From: CAYZMH01 sp964479445
GTDB lineage: Bacteria > Bacteroidota > Bacteroidia > Bacteroidales > GCA-2748055
Length of the DNA stretch: 16,852 nt
NCBI GenBank assembly: GCA_964479445.1
Contig: CAYZMH010000075.1
Coordinates: 1 to 16,852 of the forward strand
Direction: 5' to 3'
The notes below the pieces were generated by a model. It was not told where the DNA came from, made no database searches, and was given only the letters and a program-made list of their open reading frames with translations. Both the position numbers and the translations under genes were made by a program. Of this stretch, positions 1-6,706 are shown in pieces (within the stretch, counting starts at the first letter, position 1; the number at the start of each line of letters is the position of its first letter).

Positions 1-1018
1 GGCCGATGCGGAGATCACCAGGAGGTATGGCGGCACCGGACTTGGTCTGACCATCAGTAAAAGGATCGTGGAGCATATGGGGGGTACCCTCTCGGTAAGG
101 AGTGAAGAGGGAATGGGTTCCCAGTTTACCATCCTGCTTCCCCTGAAGAAAGGTTCCGATGAGGACATCATCCGGGAAGAGGAGGAAGAGCGTTCCCTGG
201 AGGTGGGCGATGCACTGAAAGGAATCAGCGTGTTGCTGGTGGATGACGACAGCGTAAACCGGTTGCTGGGTAAGGTGATACTGGAAAATTTCGGGTGTGA
301 AGTGGATCTTGCTTCCGGCGGCGAGGAGTCAATCCGCAAGCTGGAGACAGGAAGCTACCGGGCGGTGTTGCTGGATCTGCATATGCCTGAGGTGAGCGGC
401 TATGATGTGGCCAGCCATGTGCGCAACAGGATGAAAAACCATGATCTTCCCATCATTGCGGTAACCGCTGCAGTGATGAAGGGAGGAATTAAAAAAGTGT
501 TCCGCCACGGGATGAATAATTACCTGATCAAACCCTTTAAAGAGGAGAGCCTGTATCGCACGCTCTGCAAGGAACTGGATATCCAGGGGGTGGAGGCAGT
601 TAATGATCCGGACCAGGAGCTGGAGAATAAAGGGGGGGTGCTGGACCTGGGGGCCGGTAAAGGGACTTACAATTTGGAGGGACTTATATCGGTTTCGGGT
701 CGTGATCCCGGGTTCATAGCAAAAATGCTGCGTACATTTATCGAGAATACATCAGAGGGAATCCGGGATCTTGAACAGGCACTTGAACGGCGAGACCGGC
801 CGGCACTCGCAGCGATCGCACACAAAATGCTGCCCTCGTTCCGCCACCTGGAAGTCAGCCGGGGAATGGCCCTGCTGGAAGCGATCAAGAGCAATGAGGA
901 TGAGAATATGACCACGGATAACCTGGATTCCGTGGTTCGTGAGGCCATACAGGAAGCACGGCTGATCATCTCCGAACTGGAGCAGGAGGAGGCAGCCTAC
1001 CGCAAAAAAGAAAAATAA
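1..1018 (+). CDS. Hybrid sensor histidine kinase, C-terminal part (ATPase tail, receiver, Hpt); 5' truncated
   Basis: The frame is open from base 2, so the gene begins outside the window; 338 residues are visible. They start in the ATP-binding domain at the G2 box (RRYGGTGLGLTISKRIVEHMGG), which closes with GSQFTILLPL. A receiver domain follows (VLLVDDD acid cluster near visible residue 80; phospho-acceptor Asp in LLDLHMPE at bases 374-376; conserved Lys in LIKPF). The last ~110 residues form an Hpt-like helical domain with His in AIAHKM (bases 821-823). This is a phosphorelay kinase of His-Asp-His layout. The sensor input and the HisKA domain lie upstream and cannot be judged. The next gene, 29 bases on, is an NtrC-type regulator and is the likely final phosphate acceptor. 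A GTG at 68 could be read as a start, but it would cut the ATPase domain and is rejected. Confidence 0.95.
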   Translation, partial: ADAEITRRYGGTGLGLTISKRIVEHMGGTLSVRSEEGMGSQFTILLPLKKGSDEDIIREEEEERSLEVGDALKGISVLLVDDDSVNRLLGKVILENFGCEVDLASGGEESIRKLETGSYRAVLLDLHMPEVSGYDVASHVRNRMKNHDLPIIAVTAAVMKGGIKKVFRHGMNNYLIKPFKEESLYRTLCKELDIQGVEAVNDPDQELENKGGVLDLGAGKGTYNLEGLISVSGRDPGFIAKMLRTFIENTSEGIRDLEQALERRDRPALAAIAHKMLPSFRHLEVSRGMALLEAIKSNEDENMTTDNLDSVVREAIQEARLIISELEQEEAAYRKKEK

Positions 1019-1047
1019 CCGTATATTGTAATCTAAAGAGATCCTGC

Positions 1048-2412
1048 ATGAAAAATATCCTCGTGATCGATGACGATCGCTATATGTGCGACCTGCTTGT
1101 GAATAACCTGGAACAGATGGGTTACCAGGTGGAAGGTACCTATTTCGGGAAAACCGGCATGAAAATGATAGCCGATAAGCCCTTTGATATGGTACTCTGC
1201 GATTACAGGCTTCCTGAGACGAACGGACTGGAAGTGCTTCGTTTTACACGAAAGAAGAGTCCTGCCACCAGGGTTGCCATCATTACGGCCTATGCCGACA
1301 TACGAATTGCAGTGAACCTCATGAAGGAAGGAGCCTTTGATTATGTGACCAAGCCCCTGCAGATGGAGGAGGTCAGGGCGCTGATAAAGAAGGCACAGAA
1401 TCCGCCGGTGCCCCACACCCCCGAAGATTTCATGGAAGAGTTTATCGTGGGGGATAGTCCGGAAATAAAACAGGTCATGCAGCATGTAGATGCGGTCGGA
1501 CCCACCGATATCTCCGTGCTTATCGAGGGAGAGACCGGTTCGGGAAAGGAATACGTGGCCCGGGCCATCCACTATGCCAGCAAACGCAGGGATATGCCTT
1601 TTATTGCCGTGGACTGCGGTGCCCTTCCCACGGAGCTTGCCAACAGCGAGTTGTTCGGACACGTGAAAGGGGCCTTTACAGGCGCTATCAAGGATAAAGC
1701 CGGGTACTTCGAGGAGGCTAAAGGCGGAACGATCTTCCTGGATGAGGTGGGGAACCTTCCCCACGAAAACCAGGTGAAATTGCTCCGTGCATTGCAGGAG
1801 AGGGTGATCACCCGGGTGGGGGATTTTACCCGGATTCCCATTGACGTGCGGGTGCTCGCAGCCTCCAACGAAGAGCTTATCGGGGCAGTGAAGGAAAACC
1901 GGTTCAGGGAAGACCTCTATCACCGTCTGAACGGATTTGCCATTAAACTCCCGCCCCTGAGAGAGAGGGGAGAGGACATCTTTATCTTTGCCAACCACTT
2001 CCGGGAAAAAGCAAACCAGGCATTCGGTAAGAGCGTCAAAGAGATCGAACCGGCCCTGGAAAAGTTGTTCACCCAATACAGCTGGCCGGGTAATATCCGC
2101 GAATTGCAAAATGTGGTGAACCGTTGTGTGCTGCTCAGCCGGGGAGATACACTGGAAGTTCAGACCGTCCCGGAAGAGATGCTGCAGGAGCAGCATCACG
2201 CTGATTCCTCCGGGAGCGATCGGGGCGGGGAGAGCCGGGCTGACGGGCAACTCCGGGAAGCTACCCTGGAGGCGGAGAAAGAGGCGATCATTAAAGCCCT
2301 TACCCGTGCCAGGTACAACAAATCAAAAGCAGCCAAGATCCTGGATATCGATCGCAAAACACTCTATAATAAGATAAGAGAGTACAATATCGATCTTTCA
2401 GGAAACGGTTGA
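1048..2412 (+). CDS. Sigma-54-dependent response regulator, NtrC family
   Basis: 454 residues, a complete NtrC-type enhancer-binding protein. The receiver spans residues 1-118, with acid cluster D8-D10, phospho-acceptor D52 (LCDYRLPE) and Lys102 (VTKPL). The AAA+ domain spans about 132-365: Walker A GETGSGKE at 161-168, the sigma-54 contact loop GAFTGA at 208-213, Walker B (GGTIFLDEVGN) at 226-236 and WPGNIREL at 346-353. A Fis-type helix-turn-helix lies at about 412-447 (KSKAAKILDIDRKTLYNKI). When phosphorylated, proteins of this family oligomerise on upstream dyads and open RNA polymerase-sigma-54 promoters. The hybrid kinase just upstream is the natural partner. The downstream spacer holds dyads and a -24-like element ahead of the BON gene, so that gene is a candidate target; this last step is inference. 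Confidence 0.96.
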   Translation: MKNILVIDDDRYMCDLLVNNLEQMGYQVEGTYFGKTGMKMIADKPFDMVLCDYRLPETNGLEVLRFTRKKSPATRVAIITAYADIRIAVNLMKEGAFDYVTKPLQMEEVRALIKKAQNPPVPHTPEDFMEEFIVGDSPEIKQVMQHVDAVGPTDISVLIEGETGSGKEYVARAIHYASKRRDMPFIAVDCGALPTELANSELFGHVKGAFTGAIKDKAGYFEEAKGGTIFLDEVGNLPHENQVKLLRALQERVITRVGDFTRIPIDVRVLAASNEELIGAVKENRFREDLYHRLNGFAIKLPPLRERGEDIFIFANHFREKANQAFGKSVKEIEPALEKLFTQYSWPGNIRELQNVVNRCVLLSRGDTLEVQTVPEEMLQEQHHADSSGSDRGGESRADGQLREATLEAEKEAIIKALTRARYNKSKAAKILDIDRKTLYNKIREYNIDLSGNG

Positions 2413-2459
2413 TCAGTTACGGTCAGCAGTTGAAAAATCACCTGTGGCGGCTGAGGGAT

Positions 2460-2477
2460 CCCCGCCAAAACGCGGGG
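2460..2477. other. Hairpin CCCCGC-N6-GCGGGG after the response regulator
   Basis: A perfect 6-bp GC stem around the loop CAAAAC, 48 bases after the regulator's stop codon. No T-run follows (CAATGCAAC), so it is not a classical intrinsic terminator. It could slow transcription leaving the kinase-regulator pair or act as a protein site centred about 144 bases upstream of the predicted BON transcript start. Confidence 0.4.
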
Positions 2478-2491
2478 CAATGCAACACGGT

Positions 2492-2510
2492 TTGTGGAGG
2501 TTTTCCACAA
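2492..2510. promoter_or_regulatory. Dyad TTGTGGA-N5-TCCACAA, candidate enhancer site
   Basis: Perfect 7-bp inverted repeat with a 5-base spacer in the 226-base gap between the NtrC-type regulator and the BON gene. Its centre is about 112 bases upstream of the start predicted from the -24-like element at 2587, the usual distance for an NtrC-family upstream activating sequence. An RNA hairpin is the alternative reading. Assignment as the binding site of the adjacent regulator is inference. Confidence 0.4.
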
Positions 2511-2559
2511 CTCACCCCGGGTAATCTCACCGGTTATATATCATAACTGATTGTAATAC

Positions 2560-2573
2560 AAATACATGTATTT
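2560..2573. promoter_or_regulatory. Perfect 14-bp palindrome AAATACATGTATTT
   Basis: A gapless AT-rich palindrome ending 13 bases before the TGGCAC element at 2587. It is a plausible operator for a homodimeric regulator or a DNA-bending site within the BON promoter. AT-rich palindromes of this size can occur by chance, so the functional call is weak. Confidence 0.35.
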
Positions 2574-2582
2574 TTTTCTGAT

Positions 2583-2602
2583 TTTCTGGCACAGTATTGT
2601 CA
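2583..2602 (+). promoter_or_regulatory. Candidate sigma-54 (-24/-12) promoter of the BON gene
   Basis: TTTCTGGCACAGT followed by ATTGTCA. The -24 half (TGGCAC) is a perfect match to the sigma-54 consensus. The -12 half is imperfect: the expected GC is TC at normal spacing, or GT at one base less. Support comes from a near-identical 20-base element (18 of 20 positions) at 6273-6292 in front of another gene, the nearby NtrC-type regulator, and the dyad at 2492-2510. The predicted start near 2612 leaves a 26-base leader carrying the ribosome site. Confidence 0.5.
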
Positions 2603-2638
2603 CAGGGAAGAGGTGAATCAAAAATAAAGGAGTTATTT

Positions 2639-4183
2639 ATGATGACACCTGATCGGAAACCGATAATCAGAACCATTCACCACAAATTATTTCACTGGAT
2701 CGTTGTGGGGTTTGTGGTGGCCGGACTGGCCATATCTCAAACCATGTATGCTGCACCGGGGGACCTTACCGACCGGGAGATCACCAATGCAGTGCAGGAT
2801 GAGTTGTTATACAATACCACCACCCCATCGTACCAGATTGATATCTCCACCAGCGACGGTATTGTAATGCTGGAGGGAAGTGTGGACAACCTCTTGTCGA
2901 AAGAGAGGGCAGCCTCCATTGCAGCTTCTGTTAAAGGGGTTCGGGGAGTTGTGAATAAACTGAATGTCCATGTTCCCGAGCGCAGCGATGTCACCCTGGA
3001 GAAAGATGTGGAAGAGGCCATCCTGATGGACCCTGCCGCGGATAAATACGAAGTAGCCGTTAATGTAAACAACGGCGAGGTTACGTTAACCGGCAAAGTA
3101 GACTCCTGGCAGGAGAAACAGTTACTGGCCTATGTGGTTAAAAGTGTGACCGGTGTGAAGAAGTTGCAGAATGCCGTTGAGGTGAGCTACGATGTGGATC
3201 GCAGCGATATGGAGATCCGCAATGAGATCGAATCCCTGCTCCGTAACGATGTCAGGGTGGACGATGCCCTCCTGGAAGTGGAAGTGAATGACGGTTATGT
3301 GGAACTCGCCGGCACAGTGGGAAGTCTGTTGGAGAAGCAACAGGCGCTCACCAATGCATGGGTTCCCGGTGTATTCGGTGTGAATGCCGGTGACCTGGAA
3401 GTGAAAGACTGGGCCCGCGAGGAGAAATACCGGAACGGTAAATACATGGTCCGGTCCGATGAGGAGATATGGGAGGCCGTGAAGGACGTGCTCCGGTACG
3501 ATCCCCGCGTGAGTGCTTTCCAACCCGATGTGTCCGTGGATAACGGAACCGTCAGGTTAACGGGTATCGTGGATAACCTGAAAGCGAAGAGATCGGCCGG
3601 GGAAGATGCACGCAATGTGGTAGGCGTCAGCCGGGTAAAGAATTACCTGAAAGTGCGTCCCGTTGAAGACATAACAGATAAAAAGCTGGAAACACGGGTT
3701 GAACAAGCCTTTATGCGCGATCCGTTTGTGAGGAAATACGAGGTGTACGTGGATGCCAGCAACGGGGTTGTCTCGCTCAGTGGTTCGGTGAACAATGCGT
3801 TCCAGCGTTCCCAGGCTGAGGAGCTGGCAAGCCGGCAAAAAGGCGTTGTAGCCGTTGAGAATTACATCAACGTGGAATCACCCGCCGAGTACACCTATTA
3901 CAATTACTATGGCTGGAACAGTGTTTATCCCCTTGTGTTTCCCGATGACCGGGACGTATTTTTGAGCGACCGGGAGATCATGCAGGAGGTCAACCAGCAA
4001 ATTCGCTGGTCCCCCTTCGTAAACGAAGAGGACATTGATGTGGTGGTCAACAACGGAACGGTGATCCTCTCGGGACTCGTGCAAACAACGCGCGAGAAAG
4101 CGTTTGCCGGAATCAATGCCCGCGAAGCGGGTGCCGTAAACGTGGAAAACAACATTGTGGTGGAGAACAATTCCAACCGCTGA
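2639..4183 (+). CDS. Exported protein with six BON domains
   Basis: 514 residues from the ATG at 2639, chosen because AAAGGAG ends 6 bases before it; a TTG at 2597 in the same frame overlaps the promoter element and is rejected. Residues 18-39 look like a signal peptide (hydrophobic core WIVVGFVVAGLAI, cleavage near MYAA). Six BON domains follow at about 43-112, 119-184, 189-256, 272-340, 346-412 and 443-508. Each opens with a helix such as SDREIMQEV and carries a NNGxVxLxG core. A tyrosine-rich linker (about 418-431) separates the last two. BON proteins such as OsmY act in the bacterial envelope, bind lipid surfaces and are often stress-induced. OsmY has two BON domains, so six is large. The encapsulin genes follow after a hairpin. 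Confidence 0.93.
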   Translation: MMTPDRKPIIRTIHHKLFHWIVVGFVVAGLAISQTMYAAPGDLTDREITNAVQDELLYNTTTPSYQIDISTSDGIVMLEGSVDNLLSKERAASIAASVKGVRGVVNKLNVHVPERSDVTLEKDVEEAILMDPAADKYEVAVNVNNGEVTLTGKVDSWQEKQLLAYVVKSVTGVKKLQNAVEVSYDVDRSDMEIRNEIESLLRNDVRVDDALLEVEVNDGYVELAGTVGSLLEKQQALTNAWVPGVFGVNAGDLEVKDWAREEKYRNGKYMVRSDEEIWEAVKDVLRYDPRVSAFQPDVSVDNGTVRLTGIVDNLKAKRSAGEDARNVVGVSRVKNYLKVRPVEDITDKKLETRVEQAFMRDPFVRKYEVYVDASNGVVSLSGSVNNAFQRSQAEELASRQKGVVAVENYINVESPAEYTYYNYYGWNSVYPLVFPDDRDVFLSDREIMQEVNQQIRWSPFVNEEDIDVVVNNGTVILSGLVQTTREKAFAGINAREAGAVNVENNIVVENNSNR

Positions 4184-4199
4184 TACAACACAGTAAATT

Positions 4200-4229
4200 C
4201 CCCGGGAACTGTTTGTTTCCCGGGGTTAT
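4200..4229 (+). terminator. Hairpin with 9-bp stem after the BON gene, likely terminator or attenuator
   Basis: CCCCGGGAA, an 8-base loop and TTCCCGGGG form a perfect stem at 4200-4225, followed by TTATTATT. The T-rich tail is interrupted, so termination may be partial. Because no convincing promoter is visible in the remaining 25 bases before the EncFtn gene, read-through could set a lower level of encapsulin mRNA relative to BON mRNA. The same stem could instead protect mRNA ends. Confidence 0.6.
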
Positions 4230-4254
4230 TATTCACCTGTAAAAACGATTAAAA

Positions 4255-4545
4255 ATGAGCAATTATCATGAGCCTGCCGGAGATCTTTCGGATAAGACAC
4301 GCGATTTAACGCGTGCCCTCTCTTCCCTGAAGGAGGAGATTGAAGCGGTAGACTGGTATCAACAACGCGTGGATGCAACGCGTGATCAACAGCTCAAGAA
4401 GATTCTTGAGCATAACCGCGATGAGGAGATTGAACATGCCTGTATGGCCATTGAGTGGCTGCGCCGCAACATGGATGCCTGGGATGAGAATCTCAACACC
4501 TACCTTTTTACCTCGAAGGAGATCACCAAAATTGAAGACGAGTAA
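4255..4545 (+). CDS. Encapsulated ferritin-like protein (EncFtn)
   Basis: 96 residues. The core resembles the EncFtn family known from Rhodospirillum rubrum: EEIEAVDWYQQRVDA, then HNRDEEIEHACMAIEWLRRN, then TYLFT and a final KIEDE. By alignment from memory the ferroxidase ligands are present: E28, E58 and H61, with E27, E30, W34 and Y35 at the dimer site. Such half-ferritins assemble into a decamer that oxidises Fe(II) inside an encapsulin shell. Odd: family members normally continue into a linker and a short C-terminal cargo-loading peptide (like LTVGSL), whereas this one stops at the end of the fold. The encapsulin ATG lies only 23 bases after the stop, too little to hold a lost tail. No SD site is evident. 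Confidence 0.93.
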   Translation: MSNYHEPAGDLSDKTRDLTRALSSLKEEIEAVDWYQQRVDATRDQQLKKILEHNRDEEIEHACMAIEWLRRNMDAWDENLNTYLFTSKEITKIEDE

Positions 4546-4568
4546 AACAATCCCGAAAACAACACATC

Positions 4569-5366
4569 ATGAATATTCTGAAGAAAGAGTTAGCACCCAT
4601 TACCGAGAAGGCCTGGAAAGAGATCAGTGACCAGGCCGATGATATTTTTACTTCACTGCTTTCCCACCGGAAGGTGGTGGATATAGACGGACCCAACGGG
4701 TTGGAATTCGGAGCTGTGTCAACCGGACGATTGTCGGTTCCGGGTAACCAGGATAAAGAGGGCGTCAATTATGGCATTCACAAGGTGATGCCCCTGGTGG
4801 AGATCCGTAAACCGTTCTCTTTGAATCTGTGGGAACTGGATAACCTGGAGAGGGGAGCAGAGGATATTGACCTGGCCCCACTGGAGGATGCCGCACGGCA
4901 GGTGGCAAGATTTGAAAACCGGGCCGTTTACGAAGGCTTCAATCCGGGGAGTATTGCCGGACTGGCAAACGGATCGGACAACCAGGTACAGAAACTGCCT
5001 GATGATCCCGATCTGTTTATACAGACCATTGCCGGTCAGATCTCCACCCTGCGTAAGGCAGGAGTGGAGGGGCCGTATAACCTGGTGCTCACCGATGACC
5101 GCTGGCAGCAGCTTGTGACCCTTTCCAAGGGCTATCCGGCTATGCGCTACCTGAAAGATATCATGGAAGGGGATGTGCTGATCAACCACGAAACCGATCA
5201 ATCATTCCTGCTTTCGGGAAGGGGAGAGGACTTCCAGTTGATCCTTGGTCAGGATCTTTCGGTTGGATACGATGCCCACGATGCAGAAAAAGTGAAATTA
5301 TACCTGATGGAATCATTTACTTTTCGCATATTGGGGCCCGAAGCTGTGATTGTATTAACCGAATAA
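4569..5366 (+). CDS. Family 1 encapsulin shell protein
   Basis: 265 residues, the same size as the Thermotoga maritima T=1 encapsulin (264), and aligning with it along its whole length as I recall it: LAPITEKAWKEI at the N-terminus, KVVDIDGPNGLE, SLNLWELDNLERG, GVEGPYNLVLTDDRW, LILGQDLSVGYD and ESFTFRILGPEAVIVL at the end. It has the HK97 capsid fold and self-assembles into a protein shell, probably of 60 subunits, that holds cargo enzymes. Trp88 matches the position of the flavin-stacking tryptophan reported for the T. maritima shell. It sits 23 bases after EncFtn, so the pair should form an iron-mineralising compartment. The start ATG gives the canonical N-terminus, which lines the interior and receives the cargo peptide in relatives. 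Confidence 0.97.
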   Translation: MNILKKELAPITEKAWKEISDQADDIFTSLLSHRKVVDIDGPNGLEFGAVSTGRLSVPGNQDKEGVNYGIHKVMPLVEIRKPFSLNLWELDNLERGAEDIDLAPLEDAARQVARFENRAVYEGFNPGSIAGLANGSDNQVQKLPDDPDLFIQTIAGQISTLRKAGVEGPYNLVLTDDRWQQLVTLSKGYPAMRYLKDIMEGDVLINHETDQSFLLSGRGEDFQLILGQDLSVGYDAHDAEKVKLYLMESFTFRILGPEAVIVLTE

Positions 5367-5376
5367 ATTAAAAACT

Positions 5377-6090
5377 ATGCACGTATTGATAACGGGAATC
5401 AGTTCCGGTATAGGTGCGGAACTCGCCAGGGAGTACCTTGACCGGGGCGACACCGTATTTGGCATCAGCCGGAACCCGAACCCGGAACTGGAAAAACGAG
5501 ACCGGTTCTATTACCTGCAACAGGATCTTGCAGAGTTTGAGAACCTGCGTTACTATGTCTATCTTTTCCTGGAGGGGATCCATACCCTGGACCTGGTGAT
5601 CCTGAATGCCGGGATCCTTCCCGGGATCAAGGATATGCGGGATACCAGTTTGAACGAGATCCAGGATGTAATGAAGGTCAATGTGTGGGCTAACAAAATC
5701 CTGCTGGATGTGCTTTTCGAGAGCGTCGGGGTGATCCACCAGGTGGTTGCCATCTCATCCGGGGCGGCGCGATCCGGTTCCAGGGGATGGAATGCCTACT
5801 CCCTTTCCAAAGCTACGCTGAATATGCTGATTGAATTGTATTCTCAGGAGATGGATAAAACAAAACTTTATGCCATTGCCCCGGGTATTATTGATACCAA
5901 CATGCAGGAGCATATCGCCGGGATATCCCGCGAAGAGGCGGATAAGTTTCCCGTGATTCAGCGACTGCAAAGTATGAAAGGAACCGCCGATATGCCGCCG
6001 GCCTCCGAAGTGGCAGCCATGCTGGCCGATACGTTTGAGAAGGCGATGGAGTATGAGAGCGGATCCTTCCTGGATGTAAGGGAGATGTAA
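5377..6090 (+). CDS. Short-chain dehydrogenase/reductase (SDR)
   Basis: 237 residues with all classical SDR marks: TGISSGIG at 6-13 for dinucleotide binding, Arg32 after strand 2 (ISRNP), which favours NADP(H), NAG at 77-79, Asn102, Ser128 and the catalytic YSLSK (Tyr141, Lys145). The substrate cannot be read from sequence. The gene starts 10 bases after the encapsulin stop, so it is very likely co-transcribed with EncFtn and the shell. Its C-terminus (GSFLDVREM) does not resemble a cargo-loading peptide, so it is probably cytosolic. The pterin-4a-carbinolamine dehydratase downstream makes a pteridine reductase role conceivable, but that is speculation. Confidence 0.92.
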   Translation: MHVLITGISSGIGAELAREYLDRGDTVFGISRNPNPELEKRDRFYYLQQDLAEFENLRYYVYLFLEGIHTLDLVILNAGILPGIKDMRDTSLNEIQDVMKVNVWANKILLDVLFESVGVIHQVVAISSGAARSGSRGWNAYSLSKATLNMLIELYSQEMDKTKLYAIAPGIIDTNMQEHIAGISREEADKFPVIQRLQSMKGTADMPPASEVAAMLADTFEKAMEYESGSFLDVREM

Positions 6091-6100
6091 AATATTGATC

Positions 6101-6115
6101 CCCGGGTGAACCGGG
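6101..6115. other. Small hairpin CCCGG-GTGAA-CCGGG
   Basis: Five-base GC stem with a GTGAA loop 10 bases after the SDR stop. No T-run follows. It may act together with the next hairpin (6132-6165) to end the encapsulin operon. Confidence 0.3.
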
Positions 6116-6131
6116 AGAGACATCAAATTAT

Positions 6132-6178
6132 ACCCCGGGAAGGAACCTCAGTACCCTTCCCCGGTACGTGGGTATTTT
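6132..6178 (+). terminator. Imperfect GC-rich hairpin, possible terminator of the encapsulin operon
   Basis: ACCCCGGGAAGG (6132-6143) pairs with CCTTCCCCGGT (6155-6165) through a stem of about nine pairs with one bulge or mismatch. The following bases include GGTATTTTCC. The T-run is delayed and short, so this is a moderate candidate only. It lies in the 226-base gap before the pterin dehydratase gene. Confidence 0.4.
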
Positions 6179-6205
6179 CCCCTCTTTGTCCATGCATCTC
6201 TACAC

Positions 6206-6217
6206 ATTTGCGCAAAT
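6206..6217. promoter_or_regulatory. Palindrome ATTTGCGCAAAT with a half-repeat downstream
   Basis: A perfect 12-bp palindrome centred about 91 bases before the predicted start of the pterin dehydratase transcript; GTTTGCGCG recurs at about 6256. A CCGGGG...CCCCGG pair (6223-6228 and 6247-6252) lies between them. The arrangement would suit an activator site for the sigma-54-like element at 6273, but it does not match the dyads found near the two activator genes. Confidence 0.35.
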
Positions 6218-6272
6218 AAAAACCGGGGAGCCTTGCAGATGACGCACCCCGGCCTGTTTGCGCGTCCCTCAG

Positions 6273-6292
6273 TTTCTGGCACAGTTTTTTCA
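6273..6292 (+). promoter_or_regulatory. Candidate sigma-54-like promoter of the pterin dehydratase gene
   Basis: TTTCTGGCACAGT followed by TTTTTCA, matching the element before the BON gene at 18 of 20 positions. The -24 half TGGCAC is perfect; at normal spacing the -12 pair is TC instead of GC. The predicted start near 6302 leaves about 15 bases before the ATG at 6317. The repetition of the whole element at two separate genes is the strongest argument that it is functional. Confidence 0.5.
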
Positions 6293-6316
6293 AGTTCTCC
6301 TGTAAAAAATAGTGCT

Positions 6317-6640
6317 ATGAATCTTAAAGAACAACATTGTAAACCGCTTGAAAAAAATGAAATGCCCCTGGGCAACGACCAGCTGGATGCATACATGGAA
6401 CAGCTCTCCTCCGGGTGGAAGATACTGGATAACAAAGAGCTGTTTAAGGAGTTTCCTTTTGAAAATTTCAAGCGCGGTATGACATTTGCCCAGAGCCTTG
6501 CATTGCTTGCAGAAGAAGAGCAACACCATCCCTCCCTGTGCGTGGATTTTAACCATGTGATTGTGAAATTTACCACACATGATATAGGCGGTTTGTCCAT
6601 CAACGATTTTATCATGGCGGCCCGCACCGATGACCTGTAG
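6317..6640 (+). CDS. Pterin-4a-carbinolamine dehydratase
   Basis: 107 residues from the ATG at 6317. An in-frame start at 6233 would add 28 residues that cover the promoter element and is rejected. The family signature is complete: EEEQHHPSLCVDFNHVIVKFTTHDIGGLS, with catalytic His70, His71-Pro72 and His88. The enzyme dehydrates 4a-hydroxytetrahydropterin, recycling the cofactor of aromatic amino acid hydroxylases. Bacterial homologues also occur without such hydroxylases, where the role is less clear; no hydroxylase gene is visible here. The stretch MEQLSSGWKILDNKELFKEFPFENF is the usual N-terminal part. There is no SD site; the gene has its own candidate promoter and is followed by a weak AGCGT/ACGCT hairpin at 6651-6666. 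Confidence 0.92.
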   Translation: MNLKEQHCKPLEKNEMPLGNDQLDAYMEQLSSGWKILDNKELFKEFPFENFKRGMTFAQSLALLAEEEQHHPSLCVDFNHVIVKFTTHDIGGLSINDFIMAARTDDL

Positions 6641-6706
6641 AGGGGGTTACAGCGTTTCCGGACGCTATGTTCTGTCACCGGTAAATTCCTTTCAGCCACC
6701 CCTTCG

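Noticed and set aside
1033..2250. A 405-codon open frame on the minus strand opposite the NtrC-type regulator
   Set aside because: It mirrors a fully conserved response regulator on the plus strand, has His/Leu/Phe-rich shadow composition and no recognisable domain or start signal.
2597..2638. TTG start adding 14 residues to the BON protein
   Set aside because: It overlaps the -12 part of the promoter element; the ATG at 2639 has AAAGGAG at good spacing and gives a normal signal peptide.
4533..4571. Translational frameshift fusing EncFtn to encapsulin, as in the archaeal fusion
   Set aside because: The encapsulin frame is closed by TGA at 4533-4535, leaving only 11 codons of overlap room; no slippery sequence is present and the canonical shell start is at 4569.
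6233..6316. Upstream in-frame start for the pterin dehydratase
   Set aside because: The extra 28 residues would cover the conserved TTTCTGGCACAGT element and match nothing in the family.
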